Shown: piece after piece, positions 1-8,290 of the stretch
Layout of the letters: every line of letters begins with the position of its first letter
How positions within the stretch are numbered: the first letter of the stretch is position 1
Source: Thermostichus sp047461615
GTDB taxonomy: Bacteria > Cyanobacteriota > Cyanobacteriia > Thermostichales > Thermostichaceae
DNA length: 64,000 nt
Direction of reading: 5' to 3'
Assembly: GCF_047461615.1 (NCBI RefSeq)
Contig: NZ_JANSHI010000007.1
Location: 62,001 to 126,000, forward strand
Translations under genes and position numbers: made by a program
Notes under the pieces: model-generated
The model's database searches: none
Seen by the model: only the letters and a program-made list of their open reading frames with translations
What the model was told of the DNA's origin: nothing

Positions 1-20
1 CGGAAGAACCAACCACCCCC

Positions 21-884
21 GTGCCCCTGGAAACCTACAGGCTGGAGGTGGAGAGGAAAGTAGTGGGCGCCTTTTTGACGGTGCTTCAGGGATCCAATAG
101 GGGCAGGACTTTCCGCCTGGGGGAGACTGCAGTAGTGGGGCGCAGCCCCCAGGCCGACGTTCAGCTTTCCGACCACACCATCTCTCGGCTGCACTGCCGG
201 CTGAGGAAGGAAGGGGAAAACTATGTCCTCATCGATCTCGGCAGCCTCAACGGCACCTATGTCAATGGGGAACGGGTAAATTGCCGGGTTTTGGCGGATA
301 GGGATCGCATCCAGCTGGGGAATAGCCTCCTGCAGTTTGCCTATTATGACCGGCTGGAGGAGGCTTTCTTTTTCCAGGTCGCTGCCGCTGCTCTCTACGA
401 CCCGCTCACGGGGCTGCACAACCGTCGGTTTTTCCTAGAGCACCTGCAGAGGGAGATGGCCTTTGCCCGCCGCCATAGCTTTCCCCTCCACTTGCTTTAC
501 CTGGACTTGGACAACTTCAAGCTCATCAACGACCGCTGGGGGCATTTGGCCGGGGATCAAGCCCTGATCCAAGTAGCCCAACAACTGCAGGATCAGGTTC
601 GCCGCGAGGATCTGCTGGCCCGGCTAGGGGGCGACGAATTTGTCCTCATGGTGCGCGGGGTTCCGGAAGCTCACATCCTGCAGTTGGCCAAGCGCCTGCG
701 GCAGGCCATCCAATCCCTCCCTCTGCAGGTGGGAGCAGAAGTTATCCACCTCACCTGTAGCATTGGCGTCGCCTCTTTGCTCAGCCTTTCAGCAGAAACT
801 TCCGTCCAAAGCTTTCTAGAGGCAGCCGACCAAGCCCTCTACCAAGCCAAAGTGCAGGGGGGCAACCGGGAAGTGTTGCTGTAG
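21..884 (+). CDS. FHA-GGDEF diguanylate cyclase (possibly 5' partial)
   Basis: Predicted cytoplasmic diguanylate cyclase making cyclic di-GMP from two GTP. An FHA phosphothreonine-binding domain spans about residues 20-108 (GRS at 40-42, SRLH at 55-58, NGT at 77-79) and a GGDEF domain about 125-287, with the intact active-site motif GGDEF at 203-207. An RRED motif at 194-197, five residues ahead of it, matches the RxxD inhibitory I-site, so product inhibition is likely. No transmembrane segment is visible. GTG at 21 is the first start in the window, but the frame stays open to base 1, so the true start may lie upstream. It ends three bases before the convergent gcvH. Family assignment is firm; the phosphopeptide partner is unknown. 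Confidence 0.9.
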   Translation: MPLETYRLEVERKVVGAFLTVLQGSNRGRTFRLGETAVVGRSPQADVQLSDHTISRLHCRLRKEGENYVLIDLGSLNGTYVNGERVNCRVLADRDRIQLGNSLLQFAYYDRLEEAFFFQVAAAALYDPLTGLHNRRFFLEHLQREMAFARRHSFPLHLLYLDLDNFKLINDRWGHLAGDQALIQVAQQLQDQVRREDLLARLGGDEFVLMVRGVPEAHILQLAKRLRQAIQSLPLQVGAEVIHLTCSIGVASLLSLSAETSVQSFLEAADQALYQAKVQGGNREVLL

Positions 885-887
885 GGC

Positions 888-1277
888 TTAGGATCCCTCC
901 ACCAAGCTGGCGTAGGCCTCCGCGCTCATCGTGTCGTCAAGATCTTCCGGGTTGGTCATGCGCACCTTGATCAGCCAGCCATCTCCATAGGGATCGTCGG
1001 CAATGCTCTCTGGGCTGTCCACCACCGCTTTGTTTACCGCCACCACTTCCCCCGAGACAGGGGCATACAGATCCTCTACGGCCTTGACGGACTCCACCGA
1101 GCCAAAGCTCTCCCCCTTTTCAATTTCTGTCCCTTCCTCGGGCAGGCCGACGAAGACGATGTCCCCCAGCTGATCGACGGCATAGGCCGTGATCCCAATC
1201 ACCGCAATGTCATCCTCAACCCGGATGTACTCGTGGGTGTCCACGTAGCGCAGATCGGGTGGGTACTCCAGGGCCAT
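888..1277 (-). CDS. gcvH: Glycine cleavage system H protein
   Basis: 129-residue lipoyl carrier that shuttles the methylamine intermediate between the P, T and L proteins of glycine cleavage, important in cyanobacterial photorespiration. The lipoylation site is visible as ESVKA with the acceptor Lys at residue 65, within the usual biotinyl/lipoyl fold (GDIVFVGLP before it, GDGWLIKV after it). Length matches the family. ATG start. gcvP and gcvT are not in this window; the GcvT-like gene at 33450 is the YgfZ paralogue. The next gene upstream on the same strand is an alpha/beta hydrolase 78 bases away, so they may be co-transcribed. Confidence 0.95.
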   Translation of the reverse strand: MALEYPPDLRYVDTHEYIRVEDDIAVIGITAYAVDQLGDIVFVGLPEEGTEIEKGESFGSVESVKAVEDLYAPVSGEVVAVNKAVVDSPESIADDPYGDGWLIKVRMTNPEDLDDTMSAEAYASLVEGS

Positions 1278-1355
1278 GCCACTTTCCCCGCTTAAATCCA
1301 GTGGACTATTCTAGGGCAATCCCTGAGGGCGGTAAAGCTCTCTCAGGCGGGAGGA

Positions 1356-2261
1356 CTAGAGAAACTCTAGGAGCAGCCGATTCACAGTTTGGGGCGCCTC
1401 CTGCTGCGCCCAATGGCCGCACTCGGGGATGTACTCCTTGCGCAGGCCGTTGGGGAAGAAGGGATCCATTCCCTCGGTCAGCTCGCGGCTAAGGGCAAAG
1501 TCTTCTTCTCCCCAGATGAGCAGGGTGGGGGCGAAGATCGGACGCAGGGGCTGCAAAAACAGGTTCTGCAGAGTGGGCAGGCTAAACAGGTGGCGGTAGT
1601 AGTTGAGGGCAGAGGTGAGCACCTTGGGCTTGGCAAGGGCCTCTTGGTAAACCTTTAGGTCGTGGCGGGTGAAGGCGCTTTTGCGCACCGAGGTCTCTTG
1701 AAAAATGCGCCGCACCCACTCCTCGAGGTTCCACTGCAACACCCACTCTGGCAGCCAGGGCAACTGGAAGAAAAACAGGTACCAACTGCGGCGCATCTGG
1801 TCCAAATTGGTCAGGAACTCCCGGCGAAAGCAAGCGGGGTGAGGAGAGTTGAGCACGGCCAGCTTGCGGATCTCCTGGGGAAAAAGTTGCGCCCAGTGCC
1901 AAGCAATAGCCCCTCCCCAGTCGTGGGCCACCACCACCGCGCTTTTGGCCCCAAAATGGGCTAGCAGGCCGCGGACATCCTCGGTGAGGGTGTCCAGGTC
2001 GTAGCCGTAATCCGGTTTGTCAGAGTCGTTGTAGCCGCGCAGGTCAGGTGCCACGACGCGAAACCGCTGCGCCAACACCGGGATCTGGTGCCGCCAGGAA
2101 TACCAAAACTCTGGGAAACCATGTAACAAGATTGCCAGCTCCCCTTCCCCCTGGGTGACATAGTGCAGTTGAATGCCATTGGTCAGGGCATAGCCGTGCC
2201 GCCAGCTCCCCATCCGGGCAGCCACCTCAGCAGGAAGGCGTTGGATCCCTGCTTCTGCCAT
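1356..2261 (-). CDS. Alpha/beta hydrolase, epoxide hydrolase-like
   Basis: 301-residue alpha/beta-hydrolase-fold enzyme. HGFPEFWYSW (47-56) supplies the oxyanion motif, VAHDWGG (111-117) carries an Asp114 nucleophile rather than Ser, LIWGEED holds the probable acid and ECGHWAQ near the C terminus holds the catalytic His. An Asp nucleophile within HDWGG plus the HGFPE motif is typical of epoxide hydrolases and haloalkane dehalogenases; HGFPE favours epoxide hydrolase. No signal peptide. The true substrate cannot be read from sequence. ATG start at 2261. Confidence 0.85.
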   Translation of the reverse strand: MAEAGIQRLPAEVAARMGSWRHGYALTNGIQLHYVTQGEGELAILLHGFPEFWYSWRHQIPVLAQRFRVVAPDLRGYNDSDKPDYGYDLDTLTEDVRGLLAHFGAKSAVVVAHDWGGAIAWHWAQLFPQEIRKLAVLNSPHPACFRREFLTNLDQMRRSWYLFFFQLPWLPEWVLQWNLEEWVRRIFQETSVRKSAFTRHDLKVYQEALAKPKVLTSALNYYRHLFSLPTLQNLFLQPLRPIFAPTLLIWGEEDFALSRELTEGMDPFFPNGLRKEYIPECGHWAQQEAPQTVNRLLLEFL

Positions 2262-2389
2262 GGTCTCTGCTCTTAGGCCAAACCTCTAGTTGGTATCCAA
2301 CCATACTAACGTTCTTTCTCTGGCGGGGGCTTTTTCAGAGGCTAGAGCAAGCGGCATTCTGGGAAAGAAGCTGCGGCTGGAACGGTTGG

Positions 2390-3322
2390 ATGAAAGCTTC
2401 TACACCATCCCCCCAGAGGATTGCCCTTCTAGGGGCGGGGGCCTGGGGAAGTACCCTGGCTCTGTTAGCCCAGGCTCGGGGCCACTGGGTGCAGGTTTGG
2501 GATCGGCGCAAAGGCTGGGATCTCAAAGAGGTAGTCCGGGGATCGGACATCATTATTTCGGCAGTCTCCATGGCCGGCGTGCGCCCCGTGGTCGAGGCCG
2601 TGCGCCAGGTGGGGATCCCCCCCCGAGCCATTCTGGTCTCGGCCACCAAGGGGTTGGATCCCCTGCAGCTCTTGACACCAGCCCAGATCTGGGCAGCCAC
2701 TTTCCCTACTCATCCGTTGGTGGTGCTTTCCGGGCCAAACCTGGCCGCTGAGATCCGCCAGGGTTTGCCAGCAGCTGCAGTGGTGGCCAGCCGCAATCCC
2801 GAGGCGGCAGTGCAAGTGCAGCATGCCCTTGCCTCCGAGCGCTTTCGCCTCTACACCAGCAGCGATCCCCTAGGAGTGGAGCTAGGGGGCATTCTCAAGA
2901 ACGTTATTGCCATTGCTGTGGGGGTGTGTGACGCGCTGCAACTGGGCACCAATGCTCGGGCTGCCCTGGTTACCCGCGGCTTGGCCGAGATGATCCGGGT
3001 GGGATCCCGCCTAGGGGCGCGGCCTGAGACCTTCAACGGCCTCTCAGGGCTAGGGGATCTCCTAGCCACCTGCCACAGTCCTTTAAGCCGCAACTACCGT
3101 GTAGGCTACGGCTTGGGCCAGGGCAAACCTCTGGGCCAGGTGTTGGCCGAGATCGAGGGAACCGCCGAGGGGGTTTACACTGCTCCCGTGGTAGTTCAGA
3201 TTGCCGCCCAGCACGGCATCCAGGTGCCCATCACCCAGGAGGTGCATTGGCTGCTGCAAGGGCAGACCACCCCCGCTGCCGCTCTTTCCCGCCTGATGGA
3301 GCGACAACTCACCTCGGAATGA
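2390..3322 (+). CDS. gpsA: NAD(P)H-dependent glycerol-3-phosphate dehydrogenase
   Basis: 310 residues. Reduces dihydroxyacetone phosphate to sn-glycerol-3-phosphate for membrane lipid synthesis. The N-terminal Rossmann motif GAGAWGSTLA lies at about 16-25, SATKGLD around 87, LSGPNLAAEI in the middle, and the catalytic Lys region GGILKNVIA precedes the C-terminal helical domain containing GLSGLGDLLAT. It is slightly shorter than the usual 330 residues; part of the Rossmann second half looks condensed after VQVWDRR. Single gene, followed by a 216-base spacer before the response regulator. Confidence 0.93.
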   Translation: MKASTPSPQRIALLGAGAWGSTLALLAQARGHWVQVWDRRKGWDLKEVVRGSDIIISAVSMAGVRPVVEAVRQVGIPPRAILVSATKGLDPLQLLTPAQIWAATFPTHPLVVLSGPNLAAEIRQGLPAAAVVASRNPEAAVQVQHALASERFRLYTSSDPLGVELGGILKNVIAIAVGVCDALQLGTNARAALVTRGLAEMIRVGSRLGARPETFNGLSGLGDLLATCHSPLSRNYRVGYGLGQGKPLGQVLAEIEGTAEGVYTAPVVVQIAAQHGIQVPITQEVHWLLQGQTTPAAALSRLMERQLTSE

Positions 3323-3538
3323 GCTCCTCTCCCTGAGGGGAAAGAGAGCTTGAGCTACCTGGAATAACCGCAAGTCTTCCCAGAATGAGCCATTTGGCGG
3401 AGTTTTTCTCTCCGAAGTTTCCCTATACTGCCTCTGTAGCCCTCCTAACTGCTCTCGCATCAACCTGGATTTCAGAGGTTCGGGGAAGCCAGAGCTTGGC
3501 TTGAGCGGTGTGTGTCTCCTGCTTTTTCACAACCTCCC

Positions 3539-3904
3539 ATGGCTAAACGCATCTTGGTGATCGAGGATGATCCCTCTATCCGCACCTACCTGCAGAAAGT
3601 GTTGCGGCAAGCTGGGTACGATACGTTGGCAGCTAGAGACGGGGAAGAAGGGCTGCAGATGGTGCGCGCCCTCCTGCCAGACTTGGTGCTGTGCGATGTA
3701 GTCATGCCCAAGCTCAACGGCTATGCCGTGCTGGATGCTGTGCGATGGGATCAGGCCACAGCCCACATCCCCTTTGTCTTTCTCTCCTCCAAAGCTTCTC
3801 GAGAAGCTGTGGAACAAGGGCTACAACTTGGTTCCAACGCCTACCTCACCAAGCCTATTGATCAAAACCACCTCCTGAAGGCAATTGCCGCCCACCTAAC
3901 TTAA
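3539..3904 (+). CDS. CheY-like single-domain response regulator
   Basis: 121 residues from the ATG at 3539 (a GTG at 3512 would add nine residues, but MAKRILVIEDD is the normal family start). A stand-alone receiver domain: acidic pair ED-D at 9-11, phosphoacceptor Asp53 in LVLCDVVMP, Ser/Thr in FVFLSSK, and the conserved Lys in YLTKPID. There is no output domain, so it probably acts by protein-protein contact. No kinase is adjacent; the nearest kinase in this window is the pseudogene at 44248-47185, and a link between them is not supported. Confidence 0.9.
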   Translation: MAKRILVIEDDPSIRTYLQKVLRQAGYDTLAARDGEEGLQMVRALLPDLVLCDVVMPKLNGYAVLDAVRWDQATAHIPFVFLSSKASREAVEQGLQLGSNAYLTKPIDQNHLLKAIAAHLT

Positions 3905-3905
3905 A

Positions 3906-3949
3906 CTGTTGCTAGCAGCCTCGTCCCCACTGCTTCCCCCTAGCAACAG
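3906..3949. repeat. 10-bp perfect inverted repeat between convergent genes
   Basis: CTGTTGCTAG at 3906-3915 is exactly complementary to CTAGCAACAG at 3940-3949, with a 24-base C-rich loop. It starts two bases after the response regulator stop and lies before the convergent cbiA end. It may act as a bidirectional terminator or mRNA 3' stabiliser, but there is no T-run on either side, so the role is uncertain. Confidence 0.5.
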
Positions 3950-4002
3950 GAGGGAGCACAGCTAATTCCTCTCCCCAGCCTCCCTGACAGGGAAAAACCT
4001 CT

Positions 4003-5379
4003 CTACAACGGGGGATCAAGAGCGTTTCTAGCCACCCTCAAAAAATTCTGGAGTAGCCGCGCTGCGAGGTCGGGACGGGATCCCCAGTGGAGATGCAGGT
4101 AGGAAGCATGCAAGCGCTCATTGGCCCAGCCTTCCTGCTGAGGCGGGGATCCCCAAGCGTAAACTGGGCTTGGGCAGGGGGGGCTGCTGCGGGAGCGGTG
4201 AAACTCGTGTCCCCGCAGGCAATCCCCAGCCGGTGCCAGGAGGGTGGGGCGTAGGACGGTAGCCTCGCGATAGCCCAGGTACAGCCGCTCGCCCATGTCC
4301 ACGCTGATGGGCAATAGGCCAGCCATGGGGTAGGTCTTCCCGTCCCAATCGGTGAGGGACTTTCCCAGTACCATCAAGCCGCCGCATTCGGCATAGAGGG
4401 GGGGGTGGATGGGTGGCGGAGTTTGCTGGGCTATTTTTTCAGAGAGGGCTGCGGCAAACAGTTCTGGAAACCCGCCCCCCAAGAGCAGGCCATCGCAGGG
4501 ATCCGGCGGCCACAGCCCTACCTCCAGGGGGGAGTACTCCAATAGCTCTGCCCCCCAAGCCCGCAGGAGATCTAAGTTGTCGGCGTAGTAGAAGTTAAAG
4601 GCGGCATCGCGGGCCACTGCCACCCGCACGGGCGTTGCAAGGGGGCAGATCCCTGGCCAGAGCTCCCCCACTGCCGACGGCAGGGAGCGGATTAGGGGCA
4701 GAAGCTGATCCCAATCTAGGTGTTGCTCCGCCAGCTCAGCCCAGGCCTCCTGCCAGCGGGAGAAGCCAGCCAGTTCTGAGACGGGTACCAGCCCTAGGTA
4801 GCGGCTGGGCAGGCGCAAGTCCTCGCGGCGGGGGAATTGCCCCAAAACTGGGATCCCCACGGCTGCTGCTGCCTGCTGTAACATCTGGCCATGGCGCTCT
4901 GAGGCCACCCGGTTGAAGATGACGCCGGCAATAGCCAGGCGGGGATCGAAGTGGCTTAGGCCGTAGAGCAGGGCGGCCGCCGTCGTTCCCATGCCGCTGC
5001 TGTCGATGACCAGCACCACCGGGATCCCCAGCAGGCGAGCCACATGGGCGCTGCTAGCCCAGGAAGGCTCTGTCCCGCCGGGCAGGGATCCGGGCCCTCG
5101 CCCATCGAAGAGGCCCATCGCGCCTTCTACAATCGCCCCATCTTTGTCCTGGCAGTGGTAGCGAAAGCAGCGCTGCACAAAGTCCTCGTCGGTTAAAAAG
5201 GGATCCAAATTGCGCGAGGGGATCCCGGCCACTGCCGTGTGGAACAGGGGATCGATGTAATCGGGCCCCACCTTAAAGGGCTGGATGCGCAGGCCCCGCC
5301 GCTGGAGCGCAGCCAACAGGGCTAACGTGACGGTGGTCTTGCCACTGCCGCTTGCCGCTGCTGCCAGCAGGATCGCCAT
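4003..5379 (-). CDS. cbiA: Cobyrinic acid a,c-diamide synthase
   Basis: 458 residues. ATP- and glutamine-dependent amidation of the a and c side chains of cob(y)rinic acid in corrin synthesis. The N-terminal P-loop AAAASGSGKTTV is at about 6-17, followed by the DRTB-type ATPase features (KVGPDYIDPLFH, NLDPFL), and a class I glutamine amidotransferase domain at the C terminus with the catalytic Cys in YAECGGLMVLG. It lies 11 bases downstream of cobO on the same strand, so the two cobalamin genes form an operon. CobB is the synonym in the aerobic pathway; cbiA fits the cyanobacterial anaerobic-type route. Confidence 0.92.
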   Translation of the reverse strand: MAILLAAAASGSGKTTVTLALLAALQRRGLRIQPFKVGPDYIDPLFHTAVAGIPSRNLDPFLTDEDFVQRCFRYHCQDKDGAIVEGAMGLFDGRGPGSLPGGTEPSWASSAHVARLLGIPVVLVIDSSGMGTTAAALLYGLSHFDPRLAIAGVIFNRVASERHGQMLQQAAAAVGIPVLGQFPRREDLRLPSRYLGLVPVSELAGFSRWQEAWAELAEQHLDWDQLLPLIRSLPSAVGELWPGICPLATPVRVAVARDAAFNFYYADNLDLLRAWGAELLEYSPLEVGLWPPDPCDGLLLGGGFPELFAAALSEKIAQQTPPPIHPPLYAECGGLMVLGKSLTDWDGKTYPMAGLLPISVDMGERLYLGYREATVLRPTLLAPAGDCLRGHEFHRSRSSPPCPSPVYAWGSPPQQEGWANERLHASYLHLHWGSRPDLAARLLQNFLRVARNALDPPL

Positions 5380-5390
5380 TTGTCCAAGGG

Positions 5391-6056
5391 CTAGAACTCG
5401 ATACCCATTTGGGCTTTGATCCCTTGGTCGCGAAAGGGATGCTTGACCAAGGCCATTTCCGTTACCAGGTCAGCTTGCTCAATTAGCCCTGCCGGCGCAC
5501 CTCGCCCAGTGAGGATCACATGCACCCGTTCAGGTTTTTCGGCTAGGCCAGCCAGCACTTGCTCCAGCGAGAGATATCCCAGCTGAAGGGCAACGTTGAT
5601 CTCATCCAAAACCACCAGGTGGTACTCGCCGCTGCCAAATAGCTCCCGCCCCTTTTCCCAGGCTGCCTGGGCGCAGGCAATGTCCCGCTCGCGATCCTGG
5701 GTCTCCCAGGTAAAGCCTTCCCCCATGGCATAAAAGGCAACTTTTCCCAGCCCCAGTTCGGGATGGGCAGCCAACTTGCGCAACAGTTTGGCTTCGCCTG
5801 GATCCCAGGCCCCTTTGATGAACTGCACCACCCCCACCGATAAGCCCTGGCCGAGGGCGCGCAAGACAGTACCAAAAGCCGCCGTGCTTTTGCCCTTGCC
5901 CTGACCTGTATAGACGATAACTAAGCCTTTGTTGTCCCGCATGCCTGCCAGGCGTTGCCGCTGGATTTGCTGGCGGCGCTGCATTCTTTGGCGGTGCTGC
6001 CAGTTGCGCTCGGCTTCCAGTTCCGGGTTGGGGGCGGTTGGAAAAGGGTGGGTCAT
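5391..6056 (-). CDS. cobO: Cob(I)yrinic acid a,c-diamide adenosyltransferase
   Basis: 221 residues from ATG at 6056; upstream in-frame codons to 6260 give low-complexity non-family sequence, so the ATG that begins MTHPFPTAPN is chosen. Transfers adenosyl from ATP to the corrin cobalt (BtuR/CobA/CobO family). Visible: a basic Gln/Arg-rich leader (20-36), P-loop TGQGKGKSTAAFG at 50-62, VVQFIKG, LVVLDEIN and the C-terminal KHPFRDQGIKAQMGIEF tail typical of the family. First gene of the cobO-cbiA operon. I looked for a B12 riboswitch in the 300 bases upstream and saw no B12-box. Confidence 0.92.
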   Translation of the reverse strand: MTHPFPTAPNPELEAERNWQHRQRMQRRQQIQRQRLAGMRDNKGLVIVYTGQGKGKSTAAFGTVLRALGQGLSVGVVQFIKGAWDPGEAKLLRKLAAHPELGLGKVAFYAMGEGFTWETQDRERDIACAQAAWEKGRELFGSGEYHLVVLDEINVALQLGYLSLEQVLAGLAEKPERVHVILTGRGAPAGLIEQADLVTEMALVKHPFRDQGIKAQMGIEF

Positions 6057-6364
6057 GGTTGCAGCGGCAAGGACTTGTAGGAGCACTCTAGCAGGCCAGA
6101 CTCCGAATTCGGCTTCCGGTTTTCTAGATTTTCCGAGAGCTGCCGCTGTTGGATTAGGATTTGGACAGAGCTGGGGGGATCCCTCCGGGCGGCGCTTTTT
6201 TATTAGGGGTGCTCTTCCCCAGGGCCGCAAAAATGGCGAGCGGCTGAAGCAGATCCTCACTGGCTGAGGGGGGTATATTAGTAAGGCTGGGCATGCCTTG
6301 CTGCAGATGAACCCAGAGGCGGGTTCTGCCAGCGTGGGTGGGTTTCGTCTTGAGGAGAGGTTCC

Positions 6365-7624
6365 TTGTCTAAGTCATTCCTGTTTTCTTCCGAGTCGGTG
6401 ACGGAAGGGCATCCCGACAAAATCTGCGATCAGATCTCCGATGCTGTTGTGGATGCCCTTTTGACAGCAGACCCCTCCAGCCGGGTGGCGGCAGAGGTAG
6501 TGGTGAGCACGGGCATGGTGATCCTCACGGGGGAGATCACCTCGAAGGCGCATGTCAACTTCACGCGCTTGGTGCGGGACAAGCTGACCGAAATTGGCTA
6601 TACCGATGCCGAGAATGGCTTCTCTGCAGACAGCTGCGCGGTGCTAGTAGCCTTCGATGAGCAATCTCCCGATATTGCCCAAGGGGTGAGCAGGTCACTG
6701 GAAAGTCGCACCGTCTGGGAAGATGAATTCGACCTGCTGGGAGCTGGCGATCAGGGCTTGATGTTTGGTTTTGCCTGCAACGAGACCCCCGAGCTGATGC
6801 CCCTGCCCATCAGCTTGGCTCACCGCCTCAGCCGCCAGTTGGCTACGGTTCGCAAGAACGGTACCCTGCCTTATCTTCGCCCTGACGGCAAGACCCAGGT
6901 AACGGTAGCCTATGAGGGGGGGCGTCCAGTGGGCATCCACACCCTGCTCATCTCCACCCAGCACACGCCAACCATCGGCGACATTACGGAAGAGACGGCA
7001 GTGCAAGAGCGCATCCGCGCCGATCTCTGGGAGGCGGTGGTAAAGCCTGTGTTTGCCGAGCTGCCCATCAAACCTGACAGCAATACCCGCTTCCTCACCA
7101 ACCCCACCGGCAAATTCGTCATCGGCGGCCCCCAGGGGGATGCCGGCCTGACAGGGCGCAAGATTATCGTCGATACCTATGGGGGCTATGCCCGCCATGG
7201 GGGTGGCGCTTTCTCCGGCAAGGATCCCACCAAAGTGGATCGCAGCGCGGCCTACGCCGCCCGCTATGTTGCCAAAAACATCGTGGCTGCCGGCCTGGCC
7301 CAGAAATGCGAGGTACAGGTCAGCTACGCTATTGGAGTGGCTCGGCCCATCAACCTGTTGGTGGAAACCTTTGGCACAGGGCGCATCCCTGACGAAGAGC
7401 TGCTGCGGCTGGTGCAGCGCCACTTCGACCTGCGGCCAGCAGCTATTCTGGCCCACTTTCAACTGCAGGAGCTACCCCGGCAGCGAGGGGGACGCTTCTA
7501 CCAAAATGTAGCCGTCTACGGCCACTTCGGGCAAACCCATCTGGACCTGCCTTGGGAGCGCACCGACAAAGCCGACCTGCTGCGCGAGGAAGCTCTCTCC
7601 AGCTCAAGTGTCGCCCTGCCCTGA
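6365..7624 (+). CDS. metK: S-adenosylmethionine synthase
   Basis: 419 residues. Makes SAM from methionine and ATP. Conserved blocks: SESVTEGHPDKICDQISD at the N terminus, GAGDQGLMFGFA, GGPQGDAGLTGRKIIVDTYGG, and GGGAFSGKDPTKVDRSAAY. No ATG is available at the family start; the frame opens with GTG at 6338, but TTG at 6365 is preceded at seven bases by AGGAG (6353-6357) and gives the family N terminus, so TTG is preferred. A TATATT at about 6277 could be a -10 element. The 3' end overlaps the convergent hypothetical gene by 21 bases. Confidence 0.93.
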   Translation: MSKSFLFSSESVTEGHPDKICDQISDAVVDALLTADPSSRVAAEVVVSTGMVILTGEITSKAHVNFTRLVRDKLTEIGYTDAENGFSADSCAVLVAFDEQSPDIAQGVSRSLESRTVWEDEFDLLGAGDQGLMFGFACNETPELMPLPISLAHRLSRQLATVRKNGTLPYLRPDGKTQVTVAYEGGRPVGIHTLLISTQHTPTIGDITEETAVQERIRADLWEAVVKPVFAELPIKPDSNTRFLTNPTGKFVIGGPQGDAGLTGRKIIVDTYGGYARHGGGAFSGKDPTKVDRSAAYAARYVAKNIVAAGLAQKCEVQVSYAIGVARPINLLVETFGTGRIPDEELLRLVQRHFDLRPAAILAHFQLQELPRQRGGRFYQNVAVYGHFGQTHLDLPWERTDKADLLREEALSSSSVALP

Positions 7625-8164
7625 GCAAGAGGGGGAAACCTGAGGTTCTTCCAGGGAAGCAGGAGCAGGAGAGTCGACAGGCTGGAGCTCCAGGGTAACC
7701 GAGAGCTCTGACTCGCAGGCAAGGGAGGCGGGCTGCAGCTCCCGGAGCAGGTGGCGGAGCTTGGGGGGAAGGTCCTGCAGCTCTGCTAACAACAGCTCAA
7801 GGGAAATGGCAGCTTCCTCCGCAAAGCGGGATCCCTTGCCAGAGGAGGCTGAAAGAGGTGAAGGAGGTCGGACAAGGAAGCTGGCGGCAGTTGGACTCAA
7901 GGAGCGGATCAGCTCTTCTTGTTCTCGCCACAGGGATCGGCTCATTTCCGGGGGAAAGGTGAGGTGGGGAGCACCGCGGCGCTGCCAGAGGCGGAGGATC
8001 TGTTCTACGGACGTGGCCTTGTAGCGGCCTTGGTAGAGGGCCTCCAGCAAAGCGGCTGGGATCCAAGGGCTTGGGAACTGCCTGCTCCAGCGATCTACCC
8101 ACCTCTGGCTTGTCTGACCCTGCAGCTCGAATCCGTAGCGCTCCAAAAAGGTGGCGGAATCCAT
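7604..8164 (-). CDS. Hypothetical protein, unrecognised
   Basis: 186 residues, not recognised. The N-terminal 80 residues look folded (ERYGFELQG, WIPAALLEALYQGRYKATSVEQILRLWQRRG), suggesting a small helical domain. The rest is Ser/Pro/Leu-rich with a heptad-like stretch (LELLLAELQDLPPKLRHLLREL) and a disordered tail. No signal peptide or membrane segment. ATG start at 8164. Its last 21 bases overlap the end of metK on the opposite strand. Codon use is like its neighbours, so it is probably a real lineage-restricted gene. Confidence 0.65.
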   Translation of the reverse strand: MDSATFLERYGFELQGQTSQRWVDRWSRQFPSPWIPAALLEALYQGRYKATSVEQILRLWQRRGAPHLTFPPEMSRSLWREQEELIRSLSPTAASFLVRPPSPLSASSGKGSRFAEEAAISLELLLAELQDLPPKLRHLLRELQPASLACESELSVTLELQPVDSPAPASLEEPQVSPSCSGQGDT

Positions 8165-8290
8165 CGGCCGCTCCTAGCGCCAGGAAACTCACCCCAAAGC
8201 TAACCCAAAAGCAGTGAGGAAGTGCTCGAACTACCCCCGTCTGTCCCCTGCTACCCAGCCGCAGGTCAGCCACCTGACCCAGTCCCGCCC

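Noticed and set aside
1259..2180. Open frames on the strand opposite the alpha/beta hydrolase and gcvH
   Set aside because: They lie antisense to well-supported genes and have low-complexity Arg/Pro/Gly-rich composition typical of GC-rich shadow frames.
6057..6364. Cobalamin or SAM riboswitch between cobO and metK
   Set aside because: Looked for the B12 box and for SAM-type conserved cores in both orientations; none was found despite the suggestive flanking genes.
6695..7462. 255-codon frame antisense to metK
   Set aside because: Long only because metK codon use leaves the opposite frame open; no family features.
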